Of a stretch of DNA of 22,749 nucleotides, positions 14,412 to 22,334 are shown piece after piece (position 1 is the first letter of the stretch; every line of letters begins with the position of its first letter). Made by a program: the position numbers and the translations under genes. The DNA is from an uncultured Clostridia bacterium (GTDB lineage: Bacteria; Bacillota; Clostridia; Oscillospirales; Ruminococcaceae), in the NCBI GenBank assembly GCA_937891895.1, contig CALATN010000193.1:1-22749 (forward strand), read 5' to 3'. A model generated the notes under the pieces. The model ran no database searches. It saw only the letters and a program-made list of their open reading frames with translations, and was not told the DNA's origin.

Positions 14412-15938
14412 TTATTCAATTGTCTTAGCCTTTTCAAAGATTTCAAGAACTTCCTTGGAAGGTGCCTTGTCGATGAGGGAAACAATCACTGTGAGAAGGA
14501 TTGAAGCTGCAAAACCGGGAACGATGGAGTACATAATTCCGCCGAGGTGGAGAATGTTGTCCCAAAGGAGAACTGTACCCGCACCTGCGATGATACCTGC
14601 AACTGTACCCTTGAGGGTGAGTCGCTTCCAGTAGAGGGAAAGAATGATTGCAGGACCAAACGCTGCACCGAAACCTGCCCACGCATTTGATACAATACCC
14701 ATAATGGAGTCCTTAGGGTCAAGCGCAAGGATACAAGCGATTACAGAAATAGCAATTACAGCGCCACGGCTTACCCACATTGTTGTCTTTTCGGAAACGT
14801 CCTTCTTTGCAACAACCTTGAAGAAGTCGTTTGCTACTGCGGAAGCTGTTACGAGAAGCTGGCTGTCAGCTGTACTCATAATAGCTGCAAGAACTGCGGA
14901 GAGGAAGATACCTGCGAAGATACCTGGGAACAGCATCTTAACAACCTTGATGAAGATGAGTTCCTGTTCAGCAGAAGCAAGTGTGATGCCCTGACCGTCG
15001 AGGTAAAGACGTCCGAGAATACCGATGAAAACAGCTGCACCGAGGGAGATAAGTACCCAAATGATAGCAATGATTGCGGACTTCTTGACACTCTTTGCGT
15101 CCTTGATAGCCATAAAACGAACGAGGATATGAGGCATACCGAAGTAACCCAGTGCCCACGCAAGGTCACTGATGATTGCGTTGCCGCTTCTGTTTTCAAA
15201 GAGAGAAGCAAAGCCTGCAGCGTTTTCGCCTTCAGCAACAATCTTCTGTGTTTCGTTGATCATATCAAGGCTGAAGTTGTCGATGTTTCTGATAAGTGCA
15301 ATAGGGAGTGCGATAATTGCGATGAACATAAGCAGACCCTGAATGAAGTCTGTCCAAGCAACAGCGCTGAAGCCGCCCATAAGTGTGTAGGCAATGATAA
15401 TAAGTGCAGAAGCAATTACAGCAATCTTTGTAAACATTTCATTCGATGTATCAATGTCAAATACAACCTGGAACAGATAACCGCCTGAAACGAAAGCGGA
15501 AACTGTATACACGAGGAAGAAGATGAAGATTACAACCGCACAAACAAGACGTACAATCGGGCTGTCTGTCTTAAATCTGTTCTGTAAGTACTGCGGAATT
15601 GTAATAGAGTCGCCAGCCGCCTCTGTGAAGCGACGGAGTGGCTTTGCAACGAATGCCCAGTTGAGGATTGTACCGATTGCAAGACCAATAGCAATCCAGT
15701 AGTTACCCATACCTGTAGCATAAGCCGCACCCGGCAGACCCATAAGCAGCCAACCGCTCATATCGGAAGCCTGCGCTGACATAGCTGTTACCCAGCTGTT
15801 CAGTCCACGGCCTGCAAGGAAGTATTCGTTCATATTTTTGCTCTTATTGGAGAAATAGAAGCCGATTGCAAGCATAATTGCAAGATAACCGATAAATGCA
15901 ACAAGCACCAACGGATCGGCATTTTGGAAAAATCCCAT
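14412..15938 (-). CDS. putP: Sodium/solute symporter, proline-permease type
   Basis: A 508-aa SSS-family carrier with about thirteen membrane helices. The segment at 53-92 (AMSAQASDMSGWLLMGLPGA, then YATGMGNYW) is the PutP-specific sodium and proline region, and YFLAGRGLNSW precedes it. YTLMGGFSAVAWTDFIQG is the family signature in the middle. It imports proline with sodium; related amino acids are possible. AAAGGA lies 10 bases before the ATG. It is monocistronic with its own terminator. A -10-like TATAAT at 15974-15979 lacks a good -35 box. Confidence 0.9.
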   Translation of the reverse strand: MGFFQNADPLVLVAFIGYLAIMLAIGFYFSNKSKNMNEYFLAGRGLNSWVTAMSAQASDMSGWLLMGLPGAAYATGMGNYWIAIGLAIGTILNWAFVAKPLRRFTEAAGDSITIPQYLQNRFKTDSPIVRLVCAVVIFIFFLVYTVSAFVSGGYLFQVVFDIDTSNEMFTKIAVIASALIIIAYTLMGGFSAVAWTDFIQGLLMFIAIIALPIALIRNIDNFSLDMINETQKIVAEGENAAGFASLFENRSGNAIISDLAWALGYFGMPHILVRFMAIKDAKSVKKSAIIAIIWVLISLGAAVFIGILGRLYLDGQGITLASAEQELIFIKVVKMLFPGIFAGIFLSAVLAAIMSTADSQLLVTASAVANDFFKVVAKKDVSEKTTMWVSRGAVIAISVIACILALDPKDSIMGIVSNAWAGFGAAFGPAIILSLYWKRLTLKGTVAGIIAGAGTVLLWDNILHLGGIMYSIVPGFAASILLTVIVSLIDKAPSKEVLEIFEKAKTIE

Positions 15939-16065
15939 TATAACCCTATCCTTTCATAATATATTATTCTTTAATTATATCTTATTCTGTCATAAAATGT
16001 ATGAACTTACGGTAAATTATGAGTTTGGAGTGTGGAGGGTGGAGTTGTAACGCTGACTTCACTCC

Positions 16066-17178
16066 TCACTCTAAAAAATCCATTACCATATCCGCACAGG
16101 AAGTATAGCTTTCAGTTACGCCGAGATTTTTCGCAGCAACCTTTTTGCCGTACACCAGCAGCGGCACTGTTTCACGTGTGTGGTCCGTACCCTTGTAGCA
16201 CGGGTCACAGCCGTGGTCGGCGGTAATCATTATCACGTCCTCGTCGCACATCATTTCCATAAGCGTGCCAAGCTGTTCGTCAAAACGGTTCAGCGCCTTG
16301 GTGTACCCCTCAACGTCACGGCGGTGACCGTAGCTCATATCGAAATCAACTAAGTTAACGAAGCAAAGTCCGTTGAAATCACGTTTTGCGTAACCGAAAG
16401 TCTTTTCCATACCGTCGTCGTTGCCGCTTGTGCGGACAAACTCGGTTATCCCCTTGCCCACGAAAATATCGTTGATTTTTCCCACGGCAATAACGTCCTT
16501 GCCCGATTTTTTCAGCGCATCAAGCATTGTTTCAGCAGGCGGCTCAATGGAAAAATCGTGACGTCGCGATGTTCGTGTAAATGGGTACTCGCCCTCAAAG
16601 GGACGTGCAATAACCCTTCCTACGCCGTGCTCACCAACGAGGATTTTTCTCGCAATTTCACAGTATTCGTACAGCTGTTCTACCGGAACAACGCTTTCGT
16701 GCGCTGCAATCTGGAACACGCTGTCCGCTGAGGGGTAGACGATAAGCGCACCCGTTTCCATATGCTCCCTGCCGTAATCCTTGATAACCTCCGTGCCCGA
16801 ATAGGTCTTATTGCAGAGCACCTTTCTGCCCGTTGCCTCGGAGAACTTGTCGAGAATATCCTGCGGGAAACCGTTGGGGTAAGTGGGAAGCGGATTTTCA
16901 GAAATTATGCCCGCAATTTCCCAGTGACCGATTGTGGTATCCTTGCCCATTGACTTTTCCGTCATTCGTCCGTATGCACCGATTGGATTTTCGCAGGGCT
17001 CACCGTAGTCCATACCATCGATGTTGAACAGACCAAGCTTACGCATATTCGGCACATTCAGTTTTCCCGTATTGTAACAGCTTCTGAATGTATCAGCACC
17101 CTTGTCGCCGAACTTTTCAGCGTCGGGGGCGTTGCCGATACCTGCACTGTCGAGGACTATTAAAAATACTCTTTTCAT
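16066..17178 (-). CDS. deoB: Phosphopentomutase
   Basis: A 370-aa alkaline-phosphatase-superfamily enzyme that interconverts (deoxy)ribose-1-phosphate and -5-phosphate in nucleoside salvage. Metal-site residues are visible at D10 (VLDSAGIG) and in ITADHGCDP and DHTRETVP. The activated threonine is T81 in GKDTTIGHWE. It is some 20 residues shorter than typical DeoB (about 390), mostly at the C-terminus, which still carries the ESYTSCADMVMDFL ending. AAGGAAGG precedes the ATG. It is the last gene of a minus-strand operon that begins with deoC. Confidence 0.93.
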   Translation of the reverse strand: MKRVFLIVLDSAGIGNAPDAEKFGDKGADTFRSCYNTGKLNVPNMRKLGLFNIDGMDYGEPCENPIGAYGRMTEKSMGKDTTIGHWEIAGIISENPLPTYPNGFPQDILDKFSEATGRKVLCNKTYSGTEVIKDYGREHMETGALIVYPSADSVFQIAAHESVVPVEQLYEYCEIARKILVGEHGVGRVIARPFEGEYPFTRTSRRHDFSIEPPAETMLDALKKSGKDVIAVGKINDIFVGKGITEFVRTSGNDDGMEKTFGYAKRDFNGLCFVNLVDFDMSYGHRRDVEGYTKALNRFDEQLGTLMEMMCDEDVIMITADHGCDPCYKGTDHTRETVPLLVYGKKVAAKNLGVTESYTSCADMVMDFLE

Positions 17179-17198
17179 AAAACCTTCCTTTCGGATAA

Positions 17199-18263
17199 TT
17201 ACTCTTTAAACTTGCATTGACGTGCAAACTCCTCAAACATCACTGTCAGCTTTTCATCGAGCTTTTTGCGTGTGTTTGGCTTGCGAAGCTCCATTGTGCA
17301 GTCAAGCAGTTCGCTTTCGTCAATCTGCAACAGATAGGAAATTCGGTGAACGCTTTTGTTTCTCATTTCGGCGCGAAGCTTAAAAATGCCGTGCTCCACG
17401 GACGTTACCTCAAAAAAATCTGCCTTGCCGTGAAGTTCTTCCCAAGCCTTGCGAATGTTATCCTCGTTCATATCGCAGTCAAGCTCGGCTGCTATTCCAA
17501 TATAGTACGCCGCAGAACGCTCCTCCGAATCCTCTCTCGGATAATAACCATACAGCTGATAAAGTTCACATACGCCATAATCTTCTTCATCGGAAAAATG
17601 CTTGTCACGAGGTGCCTCGACAATTATCTCCGAACCGCTCAACAACTCAATGATTTTGGGCGGACGATACTTACCTGACAACTTTTCACCGATTTTTCTG
17701 CTACGATCAAGAGCCTCGATTATCATTTCGCCCAGCTTTTCAGGGTCGGAATGATCGGTAAATTCAAGAGGTGTGTCAAATGTCAATATATTTGGTTCGC
17801 CAAGAGAATCCGAACCGTCAGAATATCCGTTGCTTATGCTCCACCAAAGATGAAATGAGTACTTTTTTCTGTAAATATCATAATGAAGGGAACATTCATC
17901 ATAATTTCGATTCAAATCTATATAATCCTTAGCACCAAAAAATTTCAGAAAGGCATCTTTATCTTTGAGAACACTTTCATTCCGGTCAATATCCATACCG
18001 ACCAATTGTTCATACTCAGTAATTGACAGATCGCCTATCTCCTCAAATTCTTTTAGGAGATTATGGGCTATCATTCCGATTTCCATGATATTATATTCAT
18101 CGGTCTTGTATTTTACTTTGGAGTATGTCTCATGACAATATCCGTCACCTCTTGCAACTTCGAGCTGTGTTTGGAAATATAACACATTATTTCTTCTGCG
18201 TATGGTTAAGGGTATGCGTATATTAAAATTGCTTTTCAGTTTGAATTTTTTATTAAATATCAT
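17199..18263 (-). CDS. Mosaic paralog 1, possible CdiI/DUF1436-like immunity protein
   Basis: A 354-aa soluble protein, no signal or membrane segment. Three parts can be seen. Residues 1-120 are unlike the neighbouring paralog. Residues about 120-190 end in EKLGEMIIEALDRSRKIG, reminiscent of the LG..(I/V)..AL..SR pattern of contact-dependent inhibition immunity proteins (DUF1436). The C-terminal about 150 residues match the next gene, with 82 of 92 identical residues from GIAAELDCD onward. AAAGGA precedes the ATG, and the gap to deoB is 20 bases. The immunity assignment is a weak pattern match from memory; no toxin gene is nearby. Confidence 0.65.
   Translation of the reverse strand: MIFNKKFKLKSNFNIRIPLTIRRRNNVLYFQTQLEVARGDGYCHETYSKVKYKTDEYNIMEIGMIAHNLLKEFEEIGDLSITEYEQLVGMDIDRNESVLKDKDAFLKFFGAKDYIDLNRNYDECSLHYDIYRKKYSFHLWWSISNGYSDGSDSLGEPNILTFDTPLEFTDHSDPEKLGEMIIEALDRSRKIGEKLSGKYRPPKIIELLSGSEIIVEAPRDKHFSDEEDYGVCELYQLYGYYPREDSEERSAAYYIGIAAELDCDMNEDNIRKAWEELHGKADFFEVTSVEHGIFKLRAEMRNKSVHRISYLLQIDESELLDCTMELRKPNTRKKLDEKLTVMFEEFARQCKFKE
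17285..17361. repeat. 77-base exact direct repeat, copy 1
   Basis: Identical base for base to 18369-18445, inside the 3' parts of the two paralogous genes. The exact match is flanked by longer sequence of high similarity (about 17199-17490 versus 18290-18580). Confidence 0.9.
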
Positions 18264-18282
18264 TGAAATTATTCCTTTAATA

Positions 18283-19323
18283 CTAATTTTTAATCAAAAT
18301 GTCAAGCGCAAATTTCTCAAACATCTCCGTAAGCTTTTCGTCAAGCTTTTTGCGTGTGTTCGGCTTGTGAAGCTCCATTGTGCAGTCAAGCAGTTCGCTT
18401 TCGTCAATCTGCAACAGATAGGAAATTCGGTGAACGCTTTTGTTTTTCATTTCGGCACGAAGCTTGAAAATACCGTGTTCCACAGATTTTACCTCGAAAA
18501 GTTCTGCCTTGCCGTGAAGTTCTTCCCAAGCCCTGCGAATGTTATCCTCGCTTAAATCGCAGTCAAGCTCGGCGGCAATGCCAAGATAAAAATTTGCAGA
18601 TGGCTCTGCACCCTCTTTTGGAGAGTATTCGTAAAGACGATATATTTCTGCCTCACTGCCGTCCTGCATATCGGTAAAATGTCTGTCACGGGGAGGGTGA
18701 ATTTCGACCTTTTGGTCTGAAAGCAGTTCAACCTCAATAGGTGGGTACGGGTCAGGCTTTTTTACTTTTTCAAGCTCATCAGAACGATTAAGTGCGGCAA
18801 TAACAGCATTGCCGATTTCTTCATCAGATGCATCTTTAGATAATTTGAAACGAAAGGGATCGTTCGGGTCATCAAGACCGCCATAACCTCTATAATTTTT
18901 CAAACGTTCAGATGCAGAAATGGTATAGGTGCCGTCTTCGTATAATATAGCAAAACATAAAGAGTATTTTTTGACAAATGATTTATAAGTTTTGCAGGTT
19001 GTATAATTTACAATATAACTATCAGCAGCACACTCTTCCATAGTTCTTGTATCTACGGGACTCTTTTTCAGATAGTCGAAAACCTCTGATACAATCTTAC
19101 CAATATTAATTGCATTTTCTGAGTCATTCAGACAACAATATGCAGCCAATTCACGCCGATGCCAGAACATACTTTTTGTAACAGGCACAACTATTATTTT
19201 ACCTTCTCCCCTGTACAGATAAATGTCAAACGGAAATCTTGTTTCACGACAGCATTTATATCCTTTATCGTTTTTTTCATATTCATCAATTCTCCGCATT
19301 GCTTCTTCATAGCTAATTTTCAT
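18283..19323 (-). CDS. Mosaic paralog 2, possible CdiI/DUF1436-like immunity protein
   Basis: A 346-aa soluble paralog of the next gene in the operon. The first 110 residues (MKISYEEAMRRIDEYEKNDK start) differ from paralog 1. The middle (YSLCFAILYEDGTYTISASE, then DASDEEIGNAVIAALNRS) is closer to the CDI-immunity-like pattern. The C-terminal part from PPRDRHFTD onward matches paralog 1 and is nearly identical over its last 92 residues. GGAGGAAAGG lies within the end of the upstream MutS-like gene and the intergenic gap is 3 bases, so the two are probably translationally coupled. Function not established. Confidence 0.65.
   Translation of the reverse strand: MKISYEEAMRRIDEYEKNDKGYKCCRETRFPFDIYLYRGEGKIIVVPVTKSMFWHRRELAAYCCLNDSENAINIGKIVSEVFDYLKKSPVDTRTMEECAADSYIVNYTTCKTYKSFVKKYSLCFAILYEDGTYTISASERLKNYRGYGGLDDPNDPFRFKLSKDASDEEIGNAVIAALNRSDELEKVKKPDPYPPIEVELLSDQKVEIHPPRDRHFTDMQDGSEAEIYRLYEYSPKEGAEPSANFYLGIAAELDCDLSEDNIRRAWEELHGKAELFEVKSVEHGIFKLRAEMKNKSVHRISYLLQIDESELLDCTMELHKPNTRKKLDEKLTEMFEKFALDILIKN
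18369..18445. repeat. 77-base exact direct repeat, copy 2
   Basis: Partner of 17285-17361, distance 1084 bases. It encodes part of the shared C-terminal module (RISYLLQIDESELLDCTMEL). Confidence 0.9.
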
Positions 19324-19326
19324 TTT

Positions 19327-20982
19327 CTATCGCCTTTCCTCCGAAAGCCTCTCCGCAAGCCTTTCCGCCGCCAAAATAACCGCCTCTGGAAAGCCGTTTA
19401 CCTTCAACAGTTTTATAGCGTTTCTCGTCCTTGCGGCGCCTTCCTTTATCCTGTAGTCAAAGGTTACATCATCATCGGTAACCGTTTCCTCAAAATGAAC
19501 ATTTCTGTAGCAATCCTCAAGCATAACCGTCAGCTCGATATCATGGGTTGCCGCAACGCAGATGCTCTCCGTTTCAGCCATTTCCTTCAGCACGCTTACC
19601 GAAGCGGCGATACGCTCGATTGTGTTCGTACCCTTCAAAATCTCGTCAATCACGCAGAAGCAGTATTCCGTCCTGACCTGCTCAACGATACGCTTCATTG
19701 ACTTGATTTCCGCCACGAAGTAGCTGTCCCCTGCGCAGATATCGTCACGAACAGCCATTGATGTCACGACCTTGCACCTGCGCAGACGGAATTGCTCCGC
19801 TGTACAAGTGAGGATGCTTTGCGCAAGAATTGCATTTATTGCGGCGGCTTTGACAAAGCTGCTCTTGCCCGAAGCGTTTGAGCCAGTAACAAGGATATTC
19901 CCAGTTATGTCAAAGTCATTCGCCACAGGCTTTTCGATAAGGGGGTGCACCAAGCCTTTGAACGTTATTCCCTTTTCCTCGGTAAATTCGGGCACGCACC
20001 AAATCTCTGAACTGCCCCTGAAATTCAGCACCGCACAAGCTGCGTCGAGGAAGCCTATATGTTTATAGACACGGTTAATCTCCTCCTGCTTGCCCGTGAA
20101 AAGCTCACGAAGATAAGCATAGGTGTACATATCACGGAAGGTGAACATTTTCAGGTATGTTTCCGCAATATCCGCAAGGTCGCCGCCCGACTCCTTGCCA
20201 ATCTTCGCAAGAAGCCTTGAAGCGGAAGAAAAAGGCTGATAAAGCTTGCCAAATTCAGCGTAGTAGCTGTCATTGCTTGCCTTGCCAAGCTTCTGCACAC
20301 AAAACAGAATACGGCAGAGATACTTCATCATCCCAAGGTGACGCTCAACCCTAAGGTTGACTTTGCAGTAAATCGATATGTTTGCGATTATTCCGCCAAG
20401 CGCACCGATTATTGCACCAATCCCCGAAGCAATCAGAAAGCCAAGCAGCCCTGCCGCAACGGGAAGAAAAATCAGCGCCATATACATCTGCGACTTGCCG
20501 ATATATTCCATACCCTCAGCACCGCGCAGACAGGATTTCGCCACGCTGTTGTAATTGCAGATACCGAGGTTATGAAGTGCCTTACAGGTTTCAAAGCGTA
20601 GGTTTTCGTCACTTTCAAGCAGGTCAAGCAGATGCCTGAAATCCGCTTCCTCATCGGTGGTAAGCTGTCTGTGCAGAAGCGCATAGAGATACTCCTCACC
20701 CACAGAGCTTTCACAGGTGTTGATACGGTCAAATACCTCGTCCATATCAAGGTCATTCCAGGTGATAGCGTCGGCATTTATGCTGTCAATTTCAGCATAA
20801 CGATAATATTCAGTGATGCTTTCAAGCTCGTTTGCACGCTTGTTGTCGGGCGGGTTGTCAAACGCACCCCTTACGTCATTTTCAAGCTTATTTTTATTTG
20901 CCCGTGCCGAAGTAATCAGCACCACAATAATTACTGTCGCTATAAATAATGCTGCAACTAATGCTAAAATCAGGTCTTCCAT
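19327..20982 (-). CDS. Membrane-anchored MutS-like ATPase
   Basis: A 551-aa protein. One membrane helix lies at 4-24 and a hydrophobic hairpin at about 167-206. The C-terminal third (about 340-530) is a MutS domain V ATPase: Walker A GSNASGKS (367-374), Walker B with DE at 446-447, GTN at 451-453 and the switch TH at 479-480. The N-terminal mismatch-recognition and connector domains of MutS1 are absent, so classical mismatch repair is unlikely. Related membrane MutS-like proteins occur in Firmicutes without a known role. The ATG overlaps the deoC stop by one base (TAATG), and paralog 2 follows after 3 bases. Confidence 0.85.
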   Translation of the reverse strand: MEDLILALVAALFIATVIIVVLITSARANKNKLENDVRGAFDNPPDNKRANELESITEYYRYAEIDSINADAITWNDLDMDEVFDRINTCESSVGEEYLYALLHRQLTTDEEADFRHLLDLLESDENLRFETCKALHNLGICNYNSVAKSCLRGAEGMEYIGKSQMYMALIFLPVAAGLLGFLIASGIGAIIGALGGIIANISIYCKVNLRVERHLGMMKYLCRILFCVQKLGKASNDSYYAEFGKLYQPFSSASRLLAKIGKESGGDLADIAETYLKMFTFRDMYTYAYLRELFTGKQEEINRVYKHIGFLDAACAVLNFRGSSEIWCVPEFTEEKGITFKGLVHPLIEKPVANDFDITGNILVTGSNASGKSSFVKAAAINAILAQSILTCTAEQFRLRRCKVVTSMAVRDDICAGDSYFVAEIKSMKRIVEQVRTEYCFCVIDEILKGTNTIERIAASVSVLKEMAETESICVAATHDIELTVMLEDCYRNVHFEETVTDDDVTFDYRIKEGAARTRNAIKLLKVNGFPEAVILAAERLAERLSEERR

Positions 20983-21644
20983 TAGTAGCTTCCTGCCTCC
21001 TCGTTGTTGAGAAGCTTCACAGCTGAACTTGTACCAATTCTTTCACAGCCTGCTTCGAGGAACATTTCCAGATCCTCACGGGACTTTACACCGCCTGCGG
21101 CCTTCATCTTCACATTCTCGCCGATATGTCCCTTGAAAAGGCGGATATCTTCAATCTTTGCTCCGCCCGTGCCGAAGCCTGTGGAAGTCTTGATGTAGTC
21201 AGCACCGCCCTCGGTTACGCACTCACAAAGCTTGATTTTCTCCTCGTCGGTAAGGTAACAGGTTTCAACAATAACCTTGAGAATGTGGCTGCCGCAGATT
21301 TTCTTTACAGCGGCAATTTCTCTTGTTACCTCGTCAAACTCACCGTTCTTGACCATACCTAGATTGATAACCATATCAATTTCATCAGCGCCGTCAACAA
21401 TAGCGTTAGCCGCCTCGATAACCTTTACCTCGGTTGTGTTGTATCCGAGAGGAAAACCGATTACCGTGCAGATATTAAGACGCGGAAACTTCTCCCTTGC
21501 ATATCTTACATAAGCGGGAGGAATACAAACGGAAGCCGTGCCGAACTTTTCTGCCTCGATGCAAAGTGCGTCAATATCAGCCTTCGTGCTTACTGCCTTG
21601 AGCTGTGTATGGTCAATGTGGGACATAATTTCGTTATTTGTCAT
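20982..21644 (-). CDS. deoC: Deoxyribose-phosphate aldolase
   Basis: A 220-aa class I aldolase that splits 2-deoxyribose-5-phosphate into acetaldehyde and glyceraldehyde-3-phosphate. The Schiff-base lysine is K152 (YIKTSTGF) and the second active-site lysine K181 (MKAAGGVK); DEIDMVINLG at 87-96 is also typical. The start is the ATG at 21644 with AAAGGA upstream; a longer frame to 21719 would run through the promoter. First gene of the operon, with deoB as the last gene. Confidence 0.95.
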   Translation of the reverse strand: MTNNEIMSHIDHTQLKAVSTKADIDALCIEAEKFGTASVCIPPAYVRYAREKFPRLNICTVIGFPLGYNTTEVKVIEAANAIVDGADEIDMVINLGMVKNGEFDEVTREIAAVKKICGSHILKVIVETCYLTDEEKIKLCECVTEGGADYIKTSTGFGTGGAKIEDIRLFKGHIGENVKMKAAGGVKSREDLEMFLEAGCERIGTSSAVKLLNNEEAGSY

Positions 21645-21677
21645 AAGTAACAATCCTTTCCGTTTCAAGATACAATA

Positions 21678-21706
21678 ATTATAGCGCATTTTCACAGATT
21701 TGGCAA
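21678..21706 (-). promoter_or_regulatory. Sigma-A promoter of the deoC operon
   Basis: On the minus strand TTGCCA (21701-21706), a 17-base spacer and TATAAT (21678-21683). The -35 box lies right behind the terminator of the cyclophilin gene. Confidence 0.75.
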
Positions 21707-21710
21707 TAGA

Positions 21711-21737
21711 AAAGGTCACGGAAAAACCGTGACCCTT
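21711..21737 (-). terminator. Terminator of the cyclophilin gene
   Basis: On the minus strand AAGGGTCACGG and CCGTGACCTT enclose TTTTT and are followed by TTCTATT. It separates the cyclophilin from the deoC operon. Confidence 0.8.
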
Positions 21738-21742
21738 GAAAC

Positions 21743-22216
21743 TTATTCTTCGATGTAAACTTTCTTCATCTTCTGCTCGTTGACAGGTCTGTCGCCGAAG
21801 CTTGTCTTTGTTGTAGCGATTTCGTCAACAACGTCCATACCTTCAACAACCTTGCCGAATGCAGCGTAGTCGCCGTCAAGGTGTGGAGCATCCATGTGCA
21901 TGATAAAGAACTGTGAGCCTGCGCTGTCCTTCATCATGGAACGAGCCATGGAGATAACACCGCGAGTGTGCTTGAGGTCGTTCTTTACGCCGTTGGAAGC
22001 AAACTCGCCCTTGATGTGGTGACCCGGGCCGCCCATACCTGTTCCCTCAGGACAACCGCCCTGAATCATAAATCCCTCGATTACACGGTGGAAGATAAGA
22101 CCGTCATAGAAGCCGTCCTTTACAAGCTTCTCGAAGTTTTCAACAGTAATAGGAGCGATGTCAGGATAAAGCTCCAGCTTGATTTTCTTGCCGTTTTCCA
22201 TTTCAATAACTACCAT
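21743..22216 (-). CDS. Cyclophilin-type peptidyl-prolyl cis-trans isomerase
   Basis: A 157-aa cytoplasmic single-domain cyclophilin that speeds proline isomerisation in folding proteins. The active-site block FHRVIEGFMIQGG (42-54) holds the catalytic arginine R44; SAGSQFFIM and DYAAFGKVVEGMDVVD follow in the usual order. The start is the ATG at 22216 with AAAGGA upstream; a longer frame to 22264 would begin inside the promoter. Monocistronic, with promoter at 22255-22283 and terminator at 21711-21737. Confidence 0.95.
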   Translation of the reverse strand: MVVIEMENGKKIKLELYPDIAPITVENFEKLVKDGFYDGLIFHRVIEGFMIQGGCPEGTGMGGPGHHIKGEFASNGVKNDLKHTRGVISMARSMMKDSAGSQFFIMHMDAPHLDGDYAAFGKVVEGMDVVDEIATTKTSFGDRPVNEQKMKKVYIEE

Positions 22217-22254
22217 AGTGATAATTCCTTTCAAAGAAAAAATAATACCATTAC

Positions 22255-22283
22255 AGTATAGCATATTTTCCCAAGGATTGCAA
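22255..22283 (-). promoter_or_regulatory. Sigma-A promoter of the cyclophilin gene
   Basis: On the minus strand TTGCAA (22278-22283), a 17-base spacer and TATACT (22255-22260), about 38 bases ahead of the start codon. Confidence 0.75.
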
Positions 22284-22334
22284 GAGCGGGAAATTGAAAT
22301 TTAACGAGCAGTTGTTTCACCAAGCCTCGGGTTT

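Noticed and set aside
16021..16066. GAGTG/GGAGT-rich stretch after deoB as a terminator
   Set aside because: The pairing is imperfect and lacks a T-tract; it may be a dispersed repeat remnant, but I cannot support either reading.
21645..21719. Longer deoC start at 21719
   Set aside because: The extension runs through the promoter, and the ATG at 21644 has a proper ribosome binding site and matches family length.
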